In this document: piece after piece, positions 35,690 to 46,842 of the stretch
How the letters are laid out: the number at the start of each line of letters is the position of its first letter
Numbering within the stretch: the stretch's first letter is position 1
NCBI GenBank assembly: GCA_948474755.1
Contig: CAOLHI010000251.1
Coordinates: 930,001 to 994,000, forward strand
Length of the DNA stretch: 64,000 bases
Reading direction: 5' to 3'
Source: Ctenosaura bakeri
Lineage: Eukaryota > Chordata > Lepidosauria > Squamata > Iguanidae
Position numbers and translations under genes: made by a program
Notes under the pieces: generated by a model
Database searches by the model: none
Seen by the model: only the letters and a program-made list of their open reading frames with translations
What the model was told of the DNA's origin: nothing

Positions 35690-35925
35690 CATAGGAGGCT
35701 GCCTAACACTGCGTTAAACTGCTGGTCCATCTAGTCCAGTCTTGACCACTGACTGGTCCTGACCCCGACCCCTCTGACTGGTAACAACAACTCGTCAGGT
35801 GTTCAGACAGGATTCTTTGATAGCACTACCTGGAATTTCCTGGTACCCTCCCATCTACATACTAACCAGGCCCAATTCTGCTTAGCTTCTAAAATCAGAC
35901 AAGACTGGTATGTGTTAAAGATACT
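35690..35925 (-). mobile_element. Composite SINE with a 5S-like segment
   Basis: The left part (TAGAACATAGGAGGCTGCCT, TGGTCCATCTAGTCCAGTCT, AGACAGGATTCTTTGATAGC, CACTACCTGG) is a widespread reptile SINE-like sequence. The right part (CTCCCATCTACATACTAACC, TTCTGCTTAGCTTCTAAAAT, CAGACAAGACTGG) is the complement of a 5S rRNA-like head. The two are joined at about 35840. Strand is given from the 5S part. Confidence 0.6.
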
Positions 35926-35979
35926 ATGGATGCAAGAAGAATTAGTTGGTTTAGTTGTATAGAAGAACTGGTAATCATG

Positions 35980-36080
35980 CTGCCTTCCACATGTTGGACT
36001 ACATGTCTCAGCAGTCCTACTAATGGTAAGGAGTGCTGGGAGCTGCAGTCAAACAATATCTGGAAAGTTGCACGATTCCC
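35980..36080. mobile_element. Short palindromic hAT-like MITE, decayed
   Basis: TTCCACATGTTGGACTACAT on the left is mirrored by GCAGTCAAACAATATCTGGA on the right, around a GTAAGGAGTGCTGGG centre. This is the layout of the 17600-17737 and 45885-46006 elements. The ends are too decayed to place exactly. Confidence 0.5.
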
Positions 36081-36972
36081 ATCTCTAACTCAGTGACACA
36101 ATAGCAGGCAAAGCATCTTTGTCCACCAGAATTTGATACTAGATGTTTCTTAGTCACTTGTTTTACAATATGTCATGCATTCGAACTTTAATCATATCCA
36201 GCTACACTTGCTGCTGACACCTGTTTTTCACAAGTAGTAAGCTTATCTTTAATGTGGAAGTACATACGGTATGCTAGCAGTTACTTAAGGTCTATATATA
36301 CAAATATACAAATATATTATATTTATATTTATATGAGCCCACAGTAATCTACATAGGTTAACTTTAGTCTTAAGCATTTTAACCTGGACATGGTCACAAG
36401 GTTCACACTTTTTCAATCTAACAAAAAAACACAAAGCTAATATGGTAATTTCATGCTACTACTAAAGCAAAATGTATTCTACTGTTGTTGGAATTCTATC
36501 TATTTTAGTGAACAAACGTGACTGCTGACAAAGCAGTAACTTACATGTACTGAGTAAAATCATTCATAAATTTTCCTAACTGTCGAGAAAATGAGGTGCA
36601 AACACGTGATAAAAATATCCTCTCCATTTAACAGATGCACAGTCAGCCAGTACTCTCTAAATGGCTGCCTGTCTTCAGAATGAAACTGTATTTTTGAAAG
36701 TCAAGAAAATAAAGAGGACAACTTTCTGAAAACTAGAAATGGAAGGGAGGGGATTGAAATTGTTAAAAGTTGCTCGCCTTTTCAAGAATCACCTGTTTCA
36801 TAAAGAGCTTCTGGTTGTTGACGCAGAGAGACCTCAAAAGGAAAAACAACCAAAATCAGCAGGTTTTTCCATTAGGTTTTTTTTCCCCCTTAAGCTAAGT
36901 ACACTGTACCCTTTTTCAAAAAACTGAAATCAGGGTCTCTCAACCAGGGTTCTGAATATTGTGTTTTGGTTG
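36081..36972. other. Non-coding sequence, nothing recognised
   Basis: AT-rich. A TATATTTATA run lies around 36296-36335. No feature could be supported. Confidence 0.5.
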
Positions 36973-37099
36973 TATTTCAGAGGAAGAGACTGGCAAAATC
37001 ATCTCTAATTATGCCTTGCCTAAGAAAACCTATGAAATTCATCAGATTGCCTTAAGTTGAGAGGCGACCTAAAGATGCACACATGCACACGGACACACA
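36973..37099 (+). mobile_element. Tail of a 5S-type SINE, plus orientation
   Basis: GACTGGCAAAATCATCTC, TTGCCTAAGAAAACCTATGA, AATTCATCAGATTGCC and GAGAGGCGACCTAAAGATGC followed by a CA-rich end. The order is the reverse complement of 19480-19584. The head is missing. Confidence 0.75.
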
Positions 37100-38406
37100 A
37101 GGTTCTGTGGGAGGTTGCTAGTGATTCTGTGAGAGTTTGCAATTCGAAAAAACATGAGCTATAGATATAAAAATTGTATGCACTTCCCTGAAATAATAAC
37201 CCTATTATTTCTAGAGTTCCTCTAGAGTAAAAAGATTGCGAAAGCCTTACTACAGTCCTAGTGGTCACTTTATTCCTGCCCTACTTCTCCCTCCACAGTC
37301 TCTCTCTCTCCCTTTTTTCTCCCCTCCCCAATGATGCCAACAGAATAATCTCCAAATAATTCTTCTTTGGAGTTCCAATTTTAGCAGCATATTCATCATT
37401 TCCCAGTAAACACAATTAAAGAGCAAGAGAAACAAGACATTTTTAGGAGTCATTTCTAGGCTTGCATACTTTGCTTCCAGTTCTGCAAGCAAAATGTGAA
37501 CCAGGATCTCGAGTTCCTAATTTGTCATTTAGATATTTAGATAAAGTTTTTCTCTGGAGATTTTTTTTTTTAAAAAATAGGGATCTACAAAGCTTGCAAG
37601 ATATTCCATATGCAGGTGCCACTTCACCAGTGGCCTAGGAGATTGTGCTTTGCCTCAAATACTTCTGTTAATACTTACACAAGTAAAAGGAGGTCAATTA
37701 TTTCTCTTGCAACATAAGTTTGAGGGCACAACTGTTCTTTTTCTGCAAATTGTGTTCTGATATCCCCATCTTTTTTTCTCCACAGAAATGGGTGGGGCAG
37801 ACTCACACAGTTCTCCACTGATATCTATGGGCAGCTCTCACTCACATTTCTCAAACCATTCTGAAATAGCTTCTTTCTATGACTCAGGAAATCTCTAGGT
37901 ATTTAAACCGTCATATGGTTTACTCTACTCTTTTCATAGCTCTGTTTCTCCTTCCTCCTTTCTGATCACTACATTCTGCTCCCTCCTCAACTTGGGTATG
38001 AGGTTTCTCCCCTTTCTTAGCCAACATCTCTTGTTATTTAGCCCTAACAGGTCTGCCCTGGGGTACCTTTTTCACCCACCCCTCCTCCCCACCCAGATTT
38101 TACAAGCCTTGAATGCTAGCCTGAGTAAGCTGAAACCTTTCTCTGAGGTGACTTTGAATTGCATCTCCATGAATATCGGAAGACTTGAAACTTAAAGAGA
38201 TTTTCAAGGAATTTACAATTAATCCTGTTTTCAGTTAGAGATCTTCCCTGTGCCAACAGTGTTCCCAATAAATGAAAAAAACACTTTTTAAAAATGAAGA
38301 AAAGAAGTGTGGAATCTTTCGAGAGAAAAGGAAATGTTGGAAGAAATAACTTATTTCATGTCAAGCTATTTTAACTGTACAGAATTACTCAGTCTGGAAG
38401 ACAGTG
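37100..38406. other. Non-coding sequence, nothing recognised
   Basis: Pyrimidine-rich patches lie at 37270-37330. No coding or repeat family could be supported. Confidence 0.5.
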
Positions 38407-38611
38407 AGGGCCTTTCTGCCCTACATTGTTAGAGGGCTATTGTTCCACTTTCAACATCCTATGGAATCCTGGGTTTGCAGTTTAAGGAGGGGTCTTTAGA
38501 ATTCTCGGCCAGAGAGCTCTTGGGCCTCAGTGAACTCCAAGCCCCAGAATTCCACAGGATGTGGAAAGTGGAATAATAGCACTATAACAGTGTACAGTGG
38601 AAAGGCCCTTA
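38407..38611. mobile_element. Long-palindrome MITE (GGCCATTTCTGC family)
   Basis: The outer arms are GGGCCTTTCTGCCCTACA and, complemented from the right, GGGCCTTTCCACTGTACA. Next come GGCTATTGTTCCACTTTCAA and its partner TGGAAAGTGGAATAATAGCA, with a central inverted pair around GAATTCTCGGCCAGAGAGCT. Nearly the whole 205 bp can pair with itself. Confidence 0.87.
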
Positions 38612-39613
38612 GTAATTGATTTCTGAGAGTCCCATAACTTGTTCAGGATATTCTGGACACATCCCTGAGAAGTTATATCCATCACTGAACTTTGAAGGAC
38701 CTCTCCTCTTTAACTTTGTGTGTGTTTGTGTAGCTACTGTTTTTGGTATACTTGAAGGTGCACATCTTACTTTCTAGCACCTAGTTGTCTGGATCCGGAT
38801 TGTCCGGAGAAGGCACACAATTTGCCTCAGACTTTCTTATAGCCAGCTCCAGCCCCACCCCCCCCCCGCTACCTCAGCTCTTGCACATATCATTAGCCCT
38901 CCCTGCCATTTTGCTCATTAGAGCTCCATAAGGGCACAGGTCCTGATTAAGGGCTCACAGCAGCACATACACAGAGTAGACCTGGCTTGAAGACATGGCT
39001 CCGAAGGCAGAACTGCATGACCGGAAATGCTCACAGTGTAGCCCTTCACACCTTGTTTTGTAAGAGCAAAGGAGGAAGCAACGTGCCTAACCTTAGCAAT
39101 TCAATCCCTGCACCCCTGTCTAGTCTAATCCCTGGCCTTCATAGTGGCGCTATTAATACTGTTGAAGTTAAGATGGTTCTCCATGCAACTCAAAAGTTTC
39201 GGTCATTTTGTTTTCCCTTTACTGTTAGTAGATAAGAACTGTAGCTGCATCAAAACAGTTACCTTGGCAGTATCAGTTCCTGCAGTGCTTAACTGGGAAC
39301 AGCTACCATGATAGTCGAAGTCTGAAACTGTGCCATAATGTCAAGGAGCGCTCTCTGTAACCAGCCACAGTGTAGAAGAAAAAAAAATGCAACAGCACTT
39401 CTTTCTTTGTAACCAGATTTTGCAAACAGCACAAGATGCAAGCTGTGAGATACTCTGTTCTCCTTCACAAGCTGTCCAGTGAAATTCAGCTGCTAGTTAA
39501 CTTATGAGGAAAAACGAAAGGCGATTTTATACAAAAGGCAAAAGTCAAGAACCAATACACTTTTAAAGGAGTTCCAAGAAAAGAACTAAACAGTAGTTAT
39601 TGTAGCTGGAGAG
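38612..39613. other. Non-coding sequence, nothing recognised
   Basis: A C-run lies at 38857-38867. An 82-codon ORF at 38987-39235 shows no family resemblance. Confidence 0.5.
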
Positions 39614-39621
39614 GTTTAGAG

Positions 39622-39759
39622 CAGTGGTTCTCAACCTGTGGGTCCCCAGATGTGTTTGGACTTCAGCTCCCAGAAGCCCCAGCCACTATGGTCAATGCTC
39701 AGGGCTTCTGGGAGCTGAAGTTTTTGAACATCTGGGGACCCACAGGTTGAGAACCACTG
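39622..39759. mobile_element. Palindromic hAT MITE, 138 bp, exact target duplication
   Basis: Near-perfect inverted arms: CAGTGGTTCTCAACCTGTGG on the left equals the reverse complement of the right end. The match extends through GGTCCCCAGATG and GGACTTCAGCTCCCAGAAGC. The flanks are an identical 8-bp duplication, GTTTAGAG at 39614-39621 and 39760-39767. The low divergence between arms points to a relatively young insertion. Confidence 0.95.
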
Positions 39760-39767
39760 GTTTAGAG

Positions 39768-40729
39768 GAACATAAGATAATGTTTGGGTATACGGTTTGA
39801 AAGGTCTTATTGGCAGTAAAACCGACGTACGTAGAAACTGAGCAGAAGTGGAAAAGATTCAGGGCAGAGCTTCTAACAATGACTCGTTTTCTCTGTATCT
39901 GCCAGAATGTTCAGGATAGCATAGGGAATTTTGAGAGCTGCCATCTAAACAGTAAGCATTCCAAGCACTGGATAAGAGCTAGGGAGGTATACCCAATGAA
40001 TTTTCTAAGATTAGAGCTGGTGCAAGAGCCAAGAAGTTTAGCAACGAAAAAAAGTCTGAGAAACTCAGTCCATTATTATCTTCAATGTAAGAAAAAATTT
40101 TTTACATAGTAATACACCTTTTTTCTTAAGTAAACAGACTTACATGCAGTTTTTAGTCATTTTGTTGAACATATTTGTTACTTTCCACAGATTCACTCAC
40201 TCTTGTTTTCTAGTTATTCAAAATCAGGTTGATTAACAGATTTCCACAGCAATTACCAGACACTAATATGTCTACATCTCACCCACAGCAAGTTCTGCCT
40301 CCAAAAAGTAGACATATGAGCCACTATGCTGGCTCATAGTGGGAAGGAAGAAAAATCACAACCTCCCTAGTCACCAACTGTTGGCTTAACTACTTTGGAG
40401 TAACAGAGGCACACTAAAAAGAAGAGAGATGTGTAGTCTAGAGTCAATGAGAATTTTCTTTTTCATTTCAGCTTTAAGTACTGCCAACAGACCATAAAAG
40501 CTTGCTCATACAAACATATTTAGTGGTAGTAAAGTCCTGAAACAAACAGTAATTGGGCCAAAGATGCACACTCCTCACAAACAAAAGCAACAACTTCCAC
40601 AGTTTTTAGTAGAAACAATTCCCCAGTGGTTACTTGCCTATTAGTCCTAATAGACTCTTAAAGCCCTCAAAATAGATCCTTTTTAGCACAGTTCCAATAA
40701 GCTACCAGGCTTATTTTGCATGACATTTT
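39768..40729. other. Non-coding sequence, nothing recognised
   Basis: The 99-codon ORF at 39810-40109 has no recognisable family character, and no splice context makes it convincing. Confidence 0.5.
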
Positions 40730-40953
40730 GTTGTGGTTGTGCACATTATGGTGACTCTAAGGCAAACCTATCACAGGTTTTTCTTGGCAAAATTTGTTCA
40801 GAGGGGGTGTTTTCCATTGACCTCCTCTGGGGCTGAGACAGTCTGACTTGCCTAAGGTCACCCAGTGAGTTTCTATGGCCAAGTGAGGATTCAAACCCTG
40901 GCTTCCAGAGTCACAGTCTCAAAGCTCAAACCACTCCATCATGCTGGTTTTCT
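40730..40953 (-). mobile_element. tRNA-derived SINE, near full length (Sauria-SINE type)
   Basis: In minus orientation: a tail (TGTTGTGGTTGTGCACATTA, TGGTGACTCTAAGGCAAACC), a body (TTTGTTCAGAGGGGGTG, AAGGTCACCCAGTGAG), and a head with the complement of a B-box (GAGGATTCAAACCCTGG) and of the A-box side (CAAACCACTCCATCATGCTG). Confidence 0.87.
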
Positions 40954-41699
40954 TGCATGACATAATATCTAATACATGCACACAGTGCTAGAGATCTTTG
41001 CATTGGTTATTTTCATATCAACCATGTGCACAGACTGCTTTCATTTTGATTTGACAGGAAAGAGATGTAAGGCAGAGAGCCAGGATATTACACAGGATTA
41101 AAAAATAAATCCATGAATGAACAGGATTTGACTGAATGTTTACCAAATCTACAGTTCTTCTTCCTTCCCTTCCACTTCTACAGAGGTTCAGCAAGGCAGC
41201 TGCTAGATGTGACTATAAATCTGATTACTGTCTGTCCTGCGTGCTCACCGAGAAGTAAGAAAACATTCCTGCTTCCCCAAATTGTCCACACATCCCAGAG
41301 GAAGGAGAAAGACTACTTTTTTTTGCCAAGTCTTCTGTCATATACAAAGAGCTCAAGAGTTATTTTTCACTTCCATAGGATTTTGGAAACAGTCGAAAGC
41401 AGCAATGAACTGTGACACAGCACAAAGAGGAAAGGCATCCAGGGTACGTATCCTTTGCGACTATTTGATTTTTAAAAATGTGCTAATTATTTTAATTAAA
41501 GGTATCCATGTATTTGCAGCCTGCAATACATCTTCAGTCAATAGGTGGCAGATTACACAAATTAGTGCTTATGTCAGTGGTAGAAATAGTTTGAAGCCCT
41601 TCTGTGGAAAAGCATCCCACCACTATCGACATGAACTGTGTTGCTATACCTTCACTGAGAAGGGGCAGGCACAATCTTTTTAACTACACATGCTCTCAG
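40954..41699. other. Non-coding sequence, nothing firm
   Basis: A weak exon-like stretch on the plus strand lies near 41384-41440, with a pyrimidine tract and CATAG in front and CCAGGGTACG behind. It is too short and ambiguous to call. The remainder is unremarkable. Confidence 0.4.
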
Positions 41700-41776
41700 C
41701 CCCAAAAAAAACTCACGACAGGTTCACTTCAGGGTTGCCATAAGTCGAAAGTGACTCAAAGGCACACAACAACAAA
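41700..41776 (+). mobile_element. BovB-like SINE tail
   Basis: CAGGGTTGCCATAAGTCGAA, then AGTGACTCAAAGGCACACAA and a CAACAA end: the 3' tail shared by the SINE families in this window, without the head. Confidence 0.75.
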
Positions 41777-43284
41777 GCTTCGTTTGAACACTTCAGTGTG
41801 TTAAATTAAGGGCTAGTCAAATCTGCATGAGGCTGGATGTCTTTGCTACTATTCAGTCACGTGTTTGTAAAATCATCATCATCACCATCAACACACTATG
41901 ACCTTGTCTATGCTCCAGAACTTTATTTCTGCAGTAAATATCACTGCATTCACAGCACAGTATGTACTCCTTATTAATGAACATATGTGTTTGGCTGGTT
42001 AATGGCTCTTCCTATATGGAACAAGCATGTTTTGTTTTTGTTTTGTTTTTGTGTTATATACTTCCCACTGTTTCCCAAAGCAGTCCTTTTGGGACCAAAC
42101 AGAAGTTTTATTTCACTCTCACAACTCTATATAAGACACCATTCTCTTTGTTTTGATGTTTTCTGTACGCTTATCCTGCTGATTTAAAAATACTTAGGAA
42201 TCTGATACCAAGTTTCCATAAACCAGTGTTAAACTTCTTGTGCTTTTTAGGCATCCTCAAGGTGGTTGTGCTCTCCACAATACACACTATACAACTTTCT
42301 TCAGTACAAGACTGTTGATGCCCTTAAATCTAATTAAGAATTATATGTCCCTTTTACAGCTACTACTGCTTCCTACACAATTCTATATATTTGCTCAGAC
42401 ATGATAATAGTAGTGAAGGAGCTAAATGAGATAGTGAGTAGAAAGCTTGTACATAGTAATCTAAGCAGAAGTGACATACCCAATAGAAAAGGCATGGATA
42501 TAGGCTCTGGAAAGGAAATTATGCCCTCTCATCTATATGCAATTGACATACCTTGGTTATCCCAGTATTACTGAATCTTCTATTTAAACCCATTCCTCAA
42601 AATTAAGTGCTTCCTACTTTTCCAAGTAGTATGATAGAACAGGCTATGTATGTACACTTAAGTTCTAGCCTTATAATGATTCTGGCATCTTACAAAATAC
42701 AGATATGCGTTTTAACCAAAGTCAATACATTCATGCTATATTTTACCCAAACAGATTAGAGTCTGGGTAACAAAGCTACCAGTTGACCATCTCTGTATGA
42801 AGATCAGCACTTGGCCTAGAAGAGCTCCAGAAAAAAAGGTTATGTAGTAACACAGAACACACAGGAAACACCCTTGATGCTGAAACAATTTTGAGGTTAG
42901 CTGTCACATAGCACCATGATACTTTCATAAACAAGAGTGAAAATCAAAAGATGTGCCTTCCTGTTGTACTCTTACAATTTATCAACCAAAACAGAGGAAG
43001 GAAAGGTTCCGTTCAGGCTCTTGGGTCATTTTTGGATTCCTCCTTACAGCTTGTCCCACTAAGTGAAGTTAGGTAGGGGACTACAACGGAGAGATTCTTC
43101 TGAGTTGTGATGCCCCATTGATGAAATGCCCTCTTCAAGGAGTTTGCCTTGTACTTTTTTTGGCACCAAGTAATGACATACTTCTTCTCCCAGCGCTTGG
43201 ATGTTTATTACGTTTGCACTTGTCACATGATCTCATTTTTAGCTTATTCGTTTGTATGATGAGATTTTTTTTCATAGTTTTGGT
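41777..43284. other. Non-coding sequence, nothing recognised
   Basis: AT-rich. An ATC/ATCACC run lies around 41869-41890. No feature could be supported. Confidence 0.5.
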
Positions 43285-43378
43285 GTTAATATGGCTTCAG
43301 CTTATGGTGACTTTATAAATAACAGATCCCCCAAGCCACCCTGTTATCAACAGCTCTGCTCCGGTCTTGCAAACTCAG

Positions 43379-43516
43379 GGGCCATTTCCACACTAGACTG
43401 TTATAGCACTATTATTCCACTTTCAACATCCTTTGCAATTGTTTGCAACCCCAGGATTCCATAGGATGTTGAAAGTGGAATAATAGCGCTATAACAGTCT
43501 AGTATGGAAATGGTCA
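43379..43516. mobile_element. Long-palindrome MITE inserted in the BovB copy
   Basis: GGCCATTTCCACACTAGACT on the left pairs with AGTCTAGTATGGAAATGGTC on the right, and GTTATAGCACTATTATTCCA with TGGAATAATAGCGCTATAAC. AGG flanks both sides, a possible 3-bp duplication. BovB sequence resumes directly afterwards, so the MITE landed in an existing LINE. Confidence 0.85.
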
Positions 43517-43529
43517 GGGTTGTGGCTTC

Positions 43530-43829
43530 CTTGAGTCTCTCCACCTAGAAAGTGGTCTTCCTCTTTTCCTACTGTCTTCTATCTTGGCAAGCATCATTGT
43601 CTTTTCTGATGAGTCATGTCTTCTTATGATATGTCCATACGACAACTTCGGTTTAGTCATCTCGACTTCTAAGGAGAGTTCAGGCTTGATTTGCTCTTGG
43701 GTCCATTCATTTGTCCTTTTGGCTGTCTGTGGTATCCACAGAACTCTTCTCCAGCACCACATTTCAGAGGAGCTGATTTTCTTCCTATCATACTTCTTCA
43801 CTGTCCAGCTTTCACAGCCATACATGTTG
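43530..43829 (-). pseudogene. BovB ORF2 C-terminal fragment
   Basis: On the minus strand the translation carries MYGCESWTVKKYDRKKISSS, then EMWCWRRVLWIPQTAKRTNE, then GHIIRRHDSSEKTMMLAKIE and RKRGRPLSRW. In RTE/BovB elements this is the region after reverse transcriptase, close to the ORF end. The frame is open here but the polymerase and endonuclease are missing. The ATG upstream at 43900 lies outside the recognisable homology. Confidence 0.88.
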
Positions 43830-43835
43830 GGTGGC

Positions 43836-44739
43836 ACATAAAGACCGTAAATAAATAAAAGATCATCATGGAAAGCAAGAGCAATGAAGTAGGTCTTCAA
43901 ATACTACCCAAGACTATCTGAATCAGAAACCTTTACTTGATATGAAATATCCCAATTAACTGTTAAGCTTCTACAACCCTATAGTTGTGACATAAAAAAA
44001 AAACCTTGTGATATTTATCACTTTGCCCTCTTTTGTGAGGGTATGGTATATATGTTTTATATAAAAACAACTGCTGAACTTAAGAGTAAGACAACAACCT
44101 TGGCTGATCTAATGATGCATTCTCATTTGCTCTCTGATGAAATTTTTTCTTGTTGCTTGAGGCCTGGCTGAAAATGAGAGAAGAATTTTTCCACAGGTTT
44201 CTTTTATCCTGCCTGAAGTAACAGTGATCAAGCCCTGCTGCTCCTTGCAGAAGCTGAGAATATGAACATTCTTTTGCTATGTACCTGTGGAGTTGACTCT
44301 AATTTCACCTCACTTCGCACCTACAATTTTTACATGGCAGATCAACCAAAAGACGACTTCTTCCCTAGAGAAATGCAGCTCCTCATAGAGCTATTCATCT
44401 TTTCCTTTGCAATCAAAAGTCAAAACCCTAAAAAGATGAGAACCATATGGAATAAGTGGCCATTTGTAATCATCTATTTAGTTCTCCCTGGGTTATTGTT
44501 TGATTAAATTATGCCAGGCCATTAAATCATTGTTTTTATGATGATTTAGTGCGACTAAACTTATTAAGACAGTGCCAGCTTTCTGAGCATGAAAGGTGCC
44601 TTCTAATATCCAATCACAGATGTTAAGCTTTGATATCTAATGCTACATGGCAATGCAAAGTTCAGGAAATGCATAGATAAGAAAATGTAGTCACTCCTAG
44701 CAAAAATTCATAGGCAACAAATTTAAAGAATAGCTTGTA
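43836..44739. other. Non-coding sequence, nothing recognised
   Basis: AT-rich unique-looking sequence with an A-run at 43996-44004. Confidence 0.5.
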
Positions 44740-44744
44740 ATCAT

Positions 44745-44845
44745 TATTTTGGGGCAACTTCCAGAATCCCCCTGCCAGGTTCATCAATTGCTATGCTGGC
44801 TAAGGGATTCTTGAGTAGAAATTGGGAAAAAAAGTTTTTCAAGTT
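44745..44845. mobile_element. Decayed palindromic MITE
   Basis: GGGCAACTTCCAGAATCCCC on the left and GGGATTCTTGAGTAGAAATT on the right form inverted arms around a TGCTATGCTGGCTAAGG centre. The right edge (GTTTTTCAAGTTCTG) recalls the right end of 58040-58165. Confidence 0.5.
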
Positions 44846-45529
44846 CTGTATTCAAAGCACAATAGCAGTCTCATCTAGGTTTATATGAACAACAGCTTAA
44901 CTTCCTACAGCACTTATTGCAAGACACAGCCCTACTATGGGCCTGTTCACAAGTGTGCTGTAGTAAAAATTGTTCACTGGAATATTTTAAATACCACAAG
45001 TTTACATGCTTCCCATTTTATTAGTAGTGCAAAGGCACCCATAAATGCATTTGCCAGACTATTCATAAATTTTATGGTAATGAGATACGTGGATTTGCAG
45101 ACTAAATCTAGGTACCCTTTCACTTTCTTACGAAAAGACCTATAATGCTACAATACATAAAATATGGACAGAATCAAAAGTTTCCTCTGTAAAAAGCAAC
45201 TCAGTGTATGACAGAGATTACTGAAAGATTCTGTTCTACTAAAATAGTTCTAAAGTATTTTCTTTTCAGGGTACCCAAGGGCTTTGGATGGTGTAGACAC
45301 AAAGAAATAAGATAACTATATAAAATTAAGGAGCTAGAAAAATGCTATTAAAAACAGAGAGTTACTACATCCAGCCTTCTCATGATAGGCCAAATTGATG
45401 ACCTTTGCACAGAGTAACTTACCAACTGGTTCATGAATTGCAGCCTCTCCAGGACAGATGTAGGTTGACCAAAGTAATTGGTAACTCCAAGCCAGACTAT
45501 AGCAGTATGTTGTACACAGCCCTGATATT
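44846..45529. other. Non-coding sequence, nothing recognised
   Basis: AT-rich unique-looking sequence. Confidence 0.5.
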
Positions 45530-45735
45530 GAATATGCATTCAGAGACATAGCCATGTTAGTCTGAATCAGTATGTAATCATGTGGTATCTCTGAAATTAA
45601 GTGACAGAAAAAAGTCTGCAGCACAAACTTTTGTAGACTGGGTCTACTGATGATGCAGACCTAGTCCATGAAAGTTTATGCTACAAACTTCTTTCTCTCA
45701 ATTGGTCTTAAAGGTGCTACAAGATCCTTTTGTGA
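45530..45735. repeat. Interspersed repeat, family uncertain
   Basis: CATAGCCATGTTAGTCTGAA on the left and GGTCTTAAAGGTGCTACAAG followed by ATCC on the right are end motifs of a dispersed vertebrate repeat. AGTCTGCAGCACAAACTTTT and CATGAAAGTTTATGCTACAA lie between them. Class not determined. Confidence 0.55.
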
Positions 45736-45884
45736 ATACTGCACTGGTAACAAAGATAATTTAGATAATATAATAATATAGATAATACATACTGTGGACC
45801 AATCTCTCTGGTATGTGAAACAATTCCATTCACTAATCTCATTCACTCATTTGAACACAATTCAAAGTGCTCAGCGTCTTGAAG

Positions 45885-46006
45885 CATTGGTGGGCAAAGT
45901 GTAATTCTCCAGATGTTGTTGGACTGCAACTCCCAGTATTCCTCATCACTGGCTATGCTGAAACTTGCAGTTCAGCATCTGAATGGCCACAGTTTCCTCA
46001 TCCTTG
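45885..46006. mobile_element. Palindromic hAT-like MITE, decayed
   Basis: CATTGGTGGGCAAAG on the left against CAAGGATGAGGAAAC complemented from the right. Inside, CTCCAGATGTTGTTGGACTG and CAACTCCCAG are partly mirrored by CTTGCAGTTCAGCATCTGAA. The flanks TCTTGAAG and CTTTAAAA agree at only four of eight bases, so no duplication can be claimed. Confidence 0.6.
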
Positions 46007-46842
46007 CTTTAAAATGATTTAAAGCTAAAAAGCCAGGTTAATTAGCACTCTAGAAAGAAAGATCTATTTGGAACTTTTAGGCAACTCTGGAAGTAATATG
46101 ATAGATTTTTATGTTGACTGTAAACAAATGCAAAGAAGGACACAGAACAAATGTTGCAGCAACGTGTCATAAAAAGTTACTCCAATACAGGCAGAGACAA
46201 TGGTACAAGTGTTTACGGTGAAACTATAATTTATATCAGGATTTAAGAAGCAATCATTGTAATAACCCATTTCAGTTGCCCAGATAAGTGTATTCAGATA
46301 GTTAATTCAGGAAATAATACATCTCTGCTTGAGTGGCAATAAAAAGGACCCATGAATAACCACTGGGTAGAGTTTGCCAAGTCTACTGCTTCCCTACAGC
46401 CTCCTTAATATCTGACATATTATTCAACAATGCAAGCTAGTGGGTGAGTTCAGGACAGATTACCTGTGCATGCTGAACTCTGAAATTCATAGTCAATGCT
46501 ACACCCCCAATCCATTCTTCAGTCAAGGAACATGGCATGTGGACAGACTAACACAGAAGTGTTCTTGTGCCAGCACAATATTGGCAGTCATCTTTCAACA
46601 ATTTATTGTTGAATTGTTATTAAATTATAGAGACTGAACACTATAAAACTGAAATACAAGATAACACATCCAATATTTGAAGTAAAACATTGTAAGTATG
46701 TCCAGATGTCTTCCATTTCATTTATTATTCCTGCAAATAATGGATTTTTTACTTTAATACCAATCAAATAGGCTGGGCATTTCCTTTTCATCTAAAAGAA
46801 ACACAGATCTTCTCTGCAAGTATTATCCCTGTTTCTAAAGCC
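46007..46842. other. Non-coding sequence, nothing recognised
   Basis: AT-rich unique-looking sequence. Confidence 0.5.

Larger units (their letters stand above)
43285..43835 (-). mobile_element. BovB/RTE LINE 3' fragment, interrupted by a MITE
   Basis: The minus-strand coding segment at about 43829-43530 matches the C-terminal part of BovB ORF2. Towards the 3' end of the LINE, GTCTTGCAAACTCAGG is followed after the interruption by GTTGTGGCTTCCTTGAGTC, continuing the same element. 43285-43378 is the LINE 3' region with the tail also used by the SINEs (GCTTATGGTGACTTTATAA). The copy is 5'-truncated. Confidence 0.85.

Noticed and set aside
41384..41440. A short plus-strand exon between a CATAG acceptor and a GGGTACG donor
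   Set aside because: Too short, with a weak donor and no supporting neighbour exon.
43514..43900. A novel 128-residue protein on the minus strand
   Set aside because: Its motifs (YGCESWTVKK, WCWRR) are those of the BovB/RTE LINE C-terminus.
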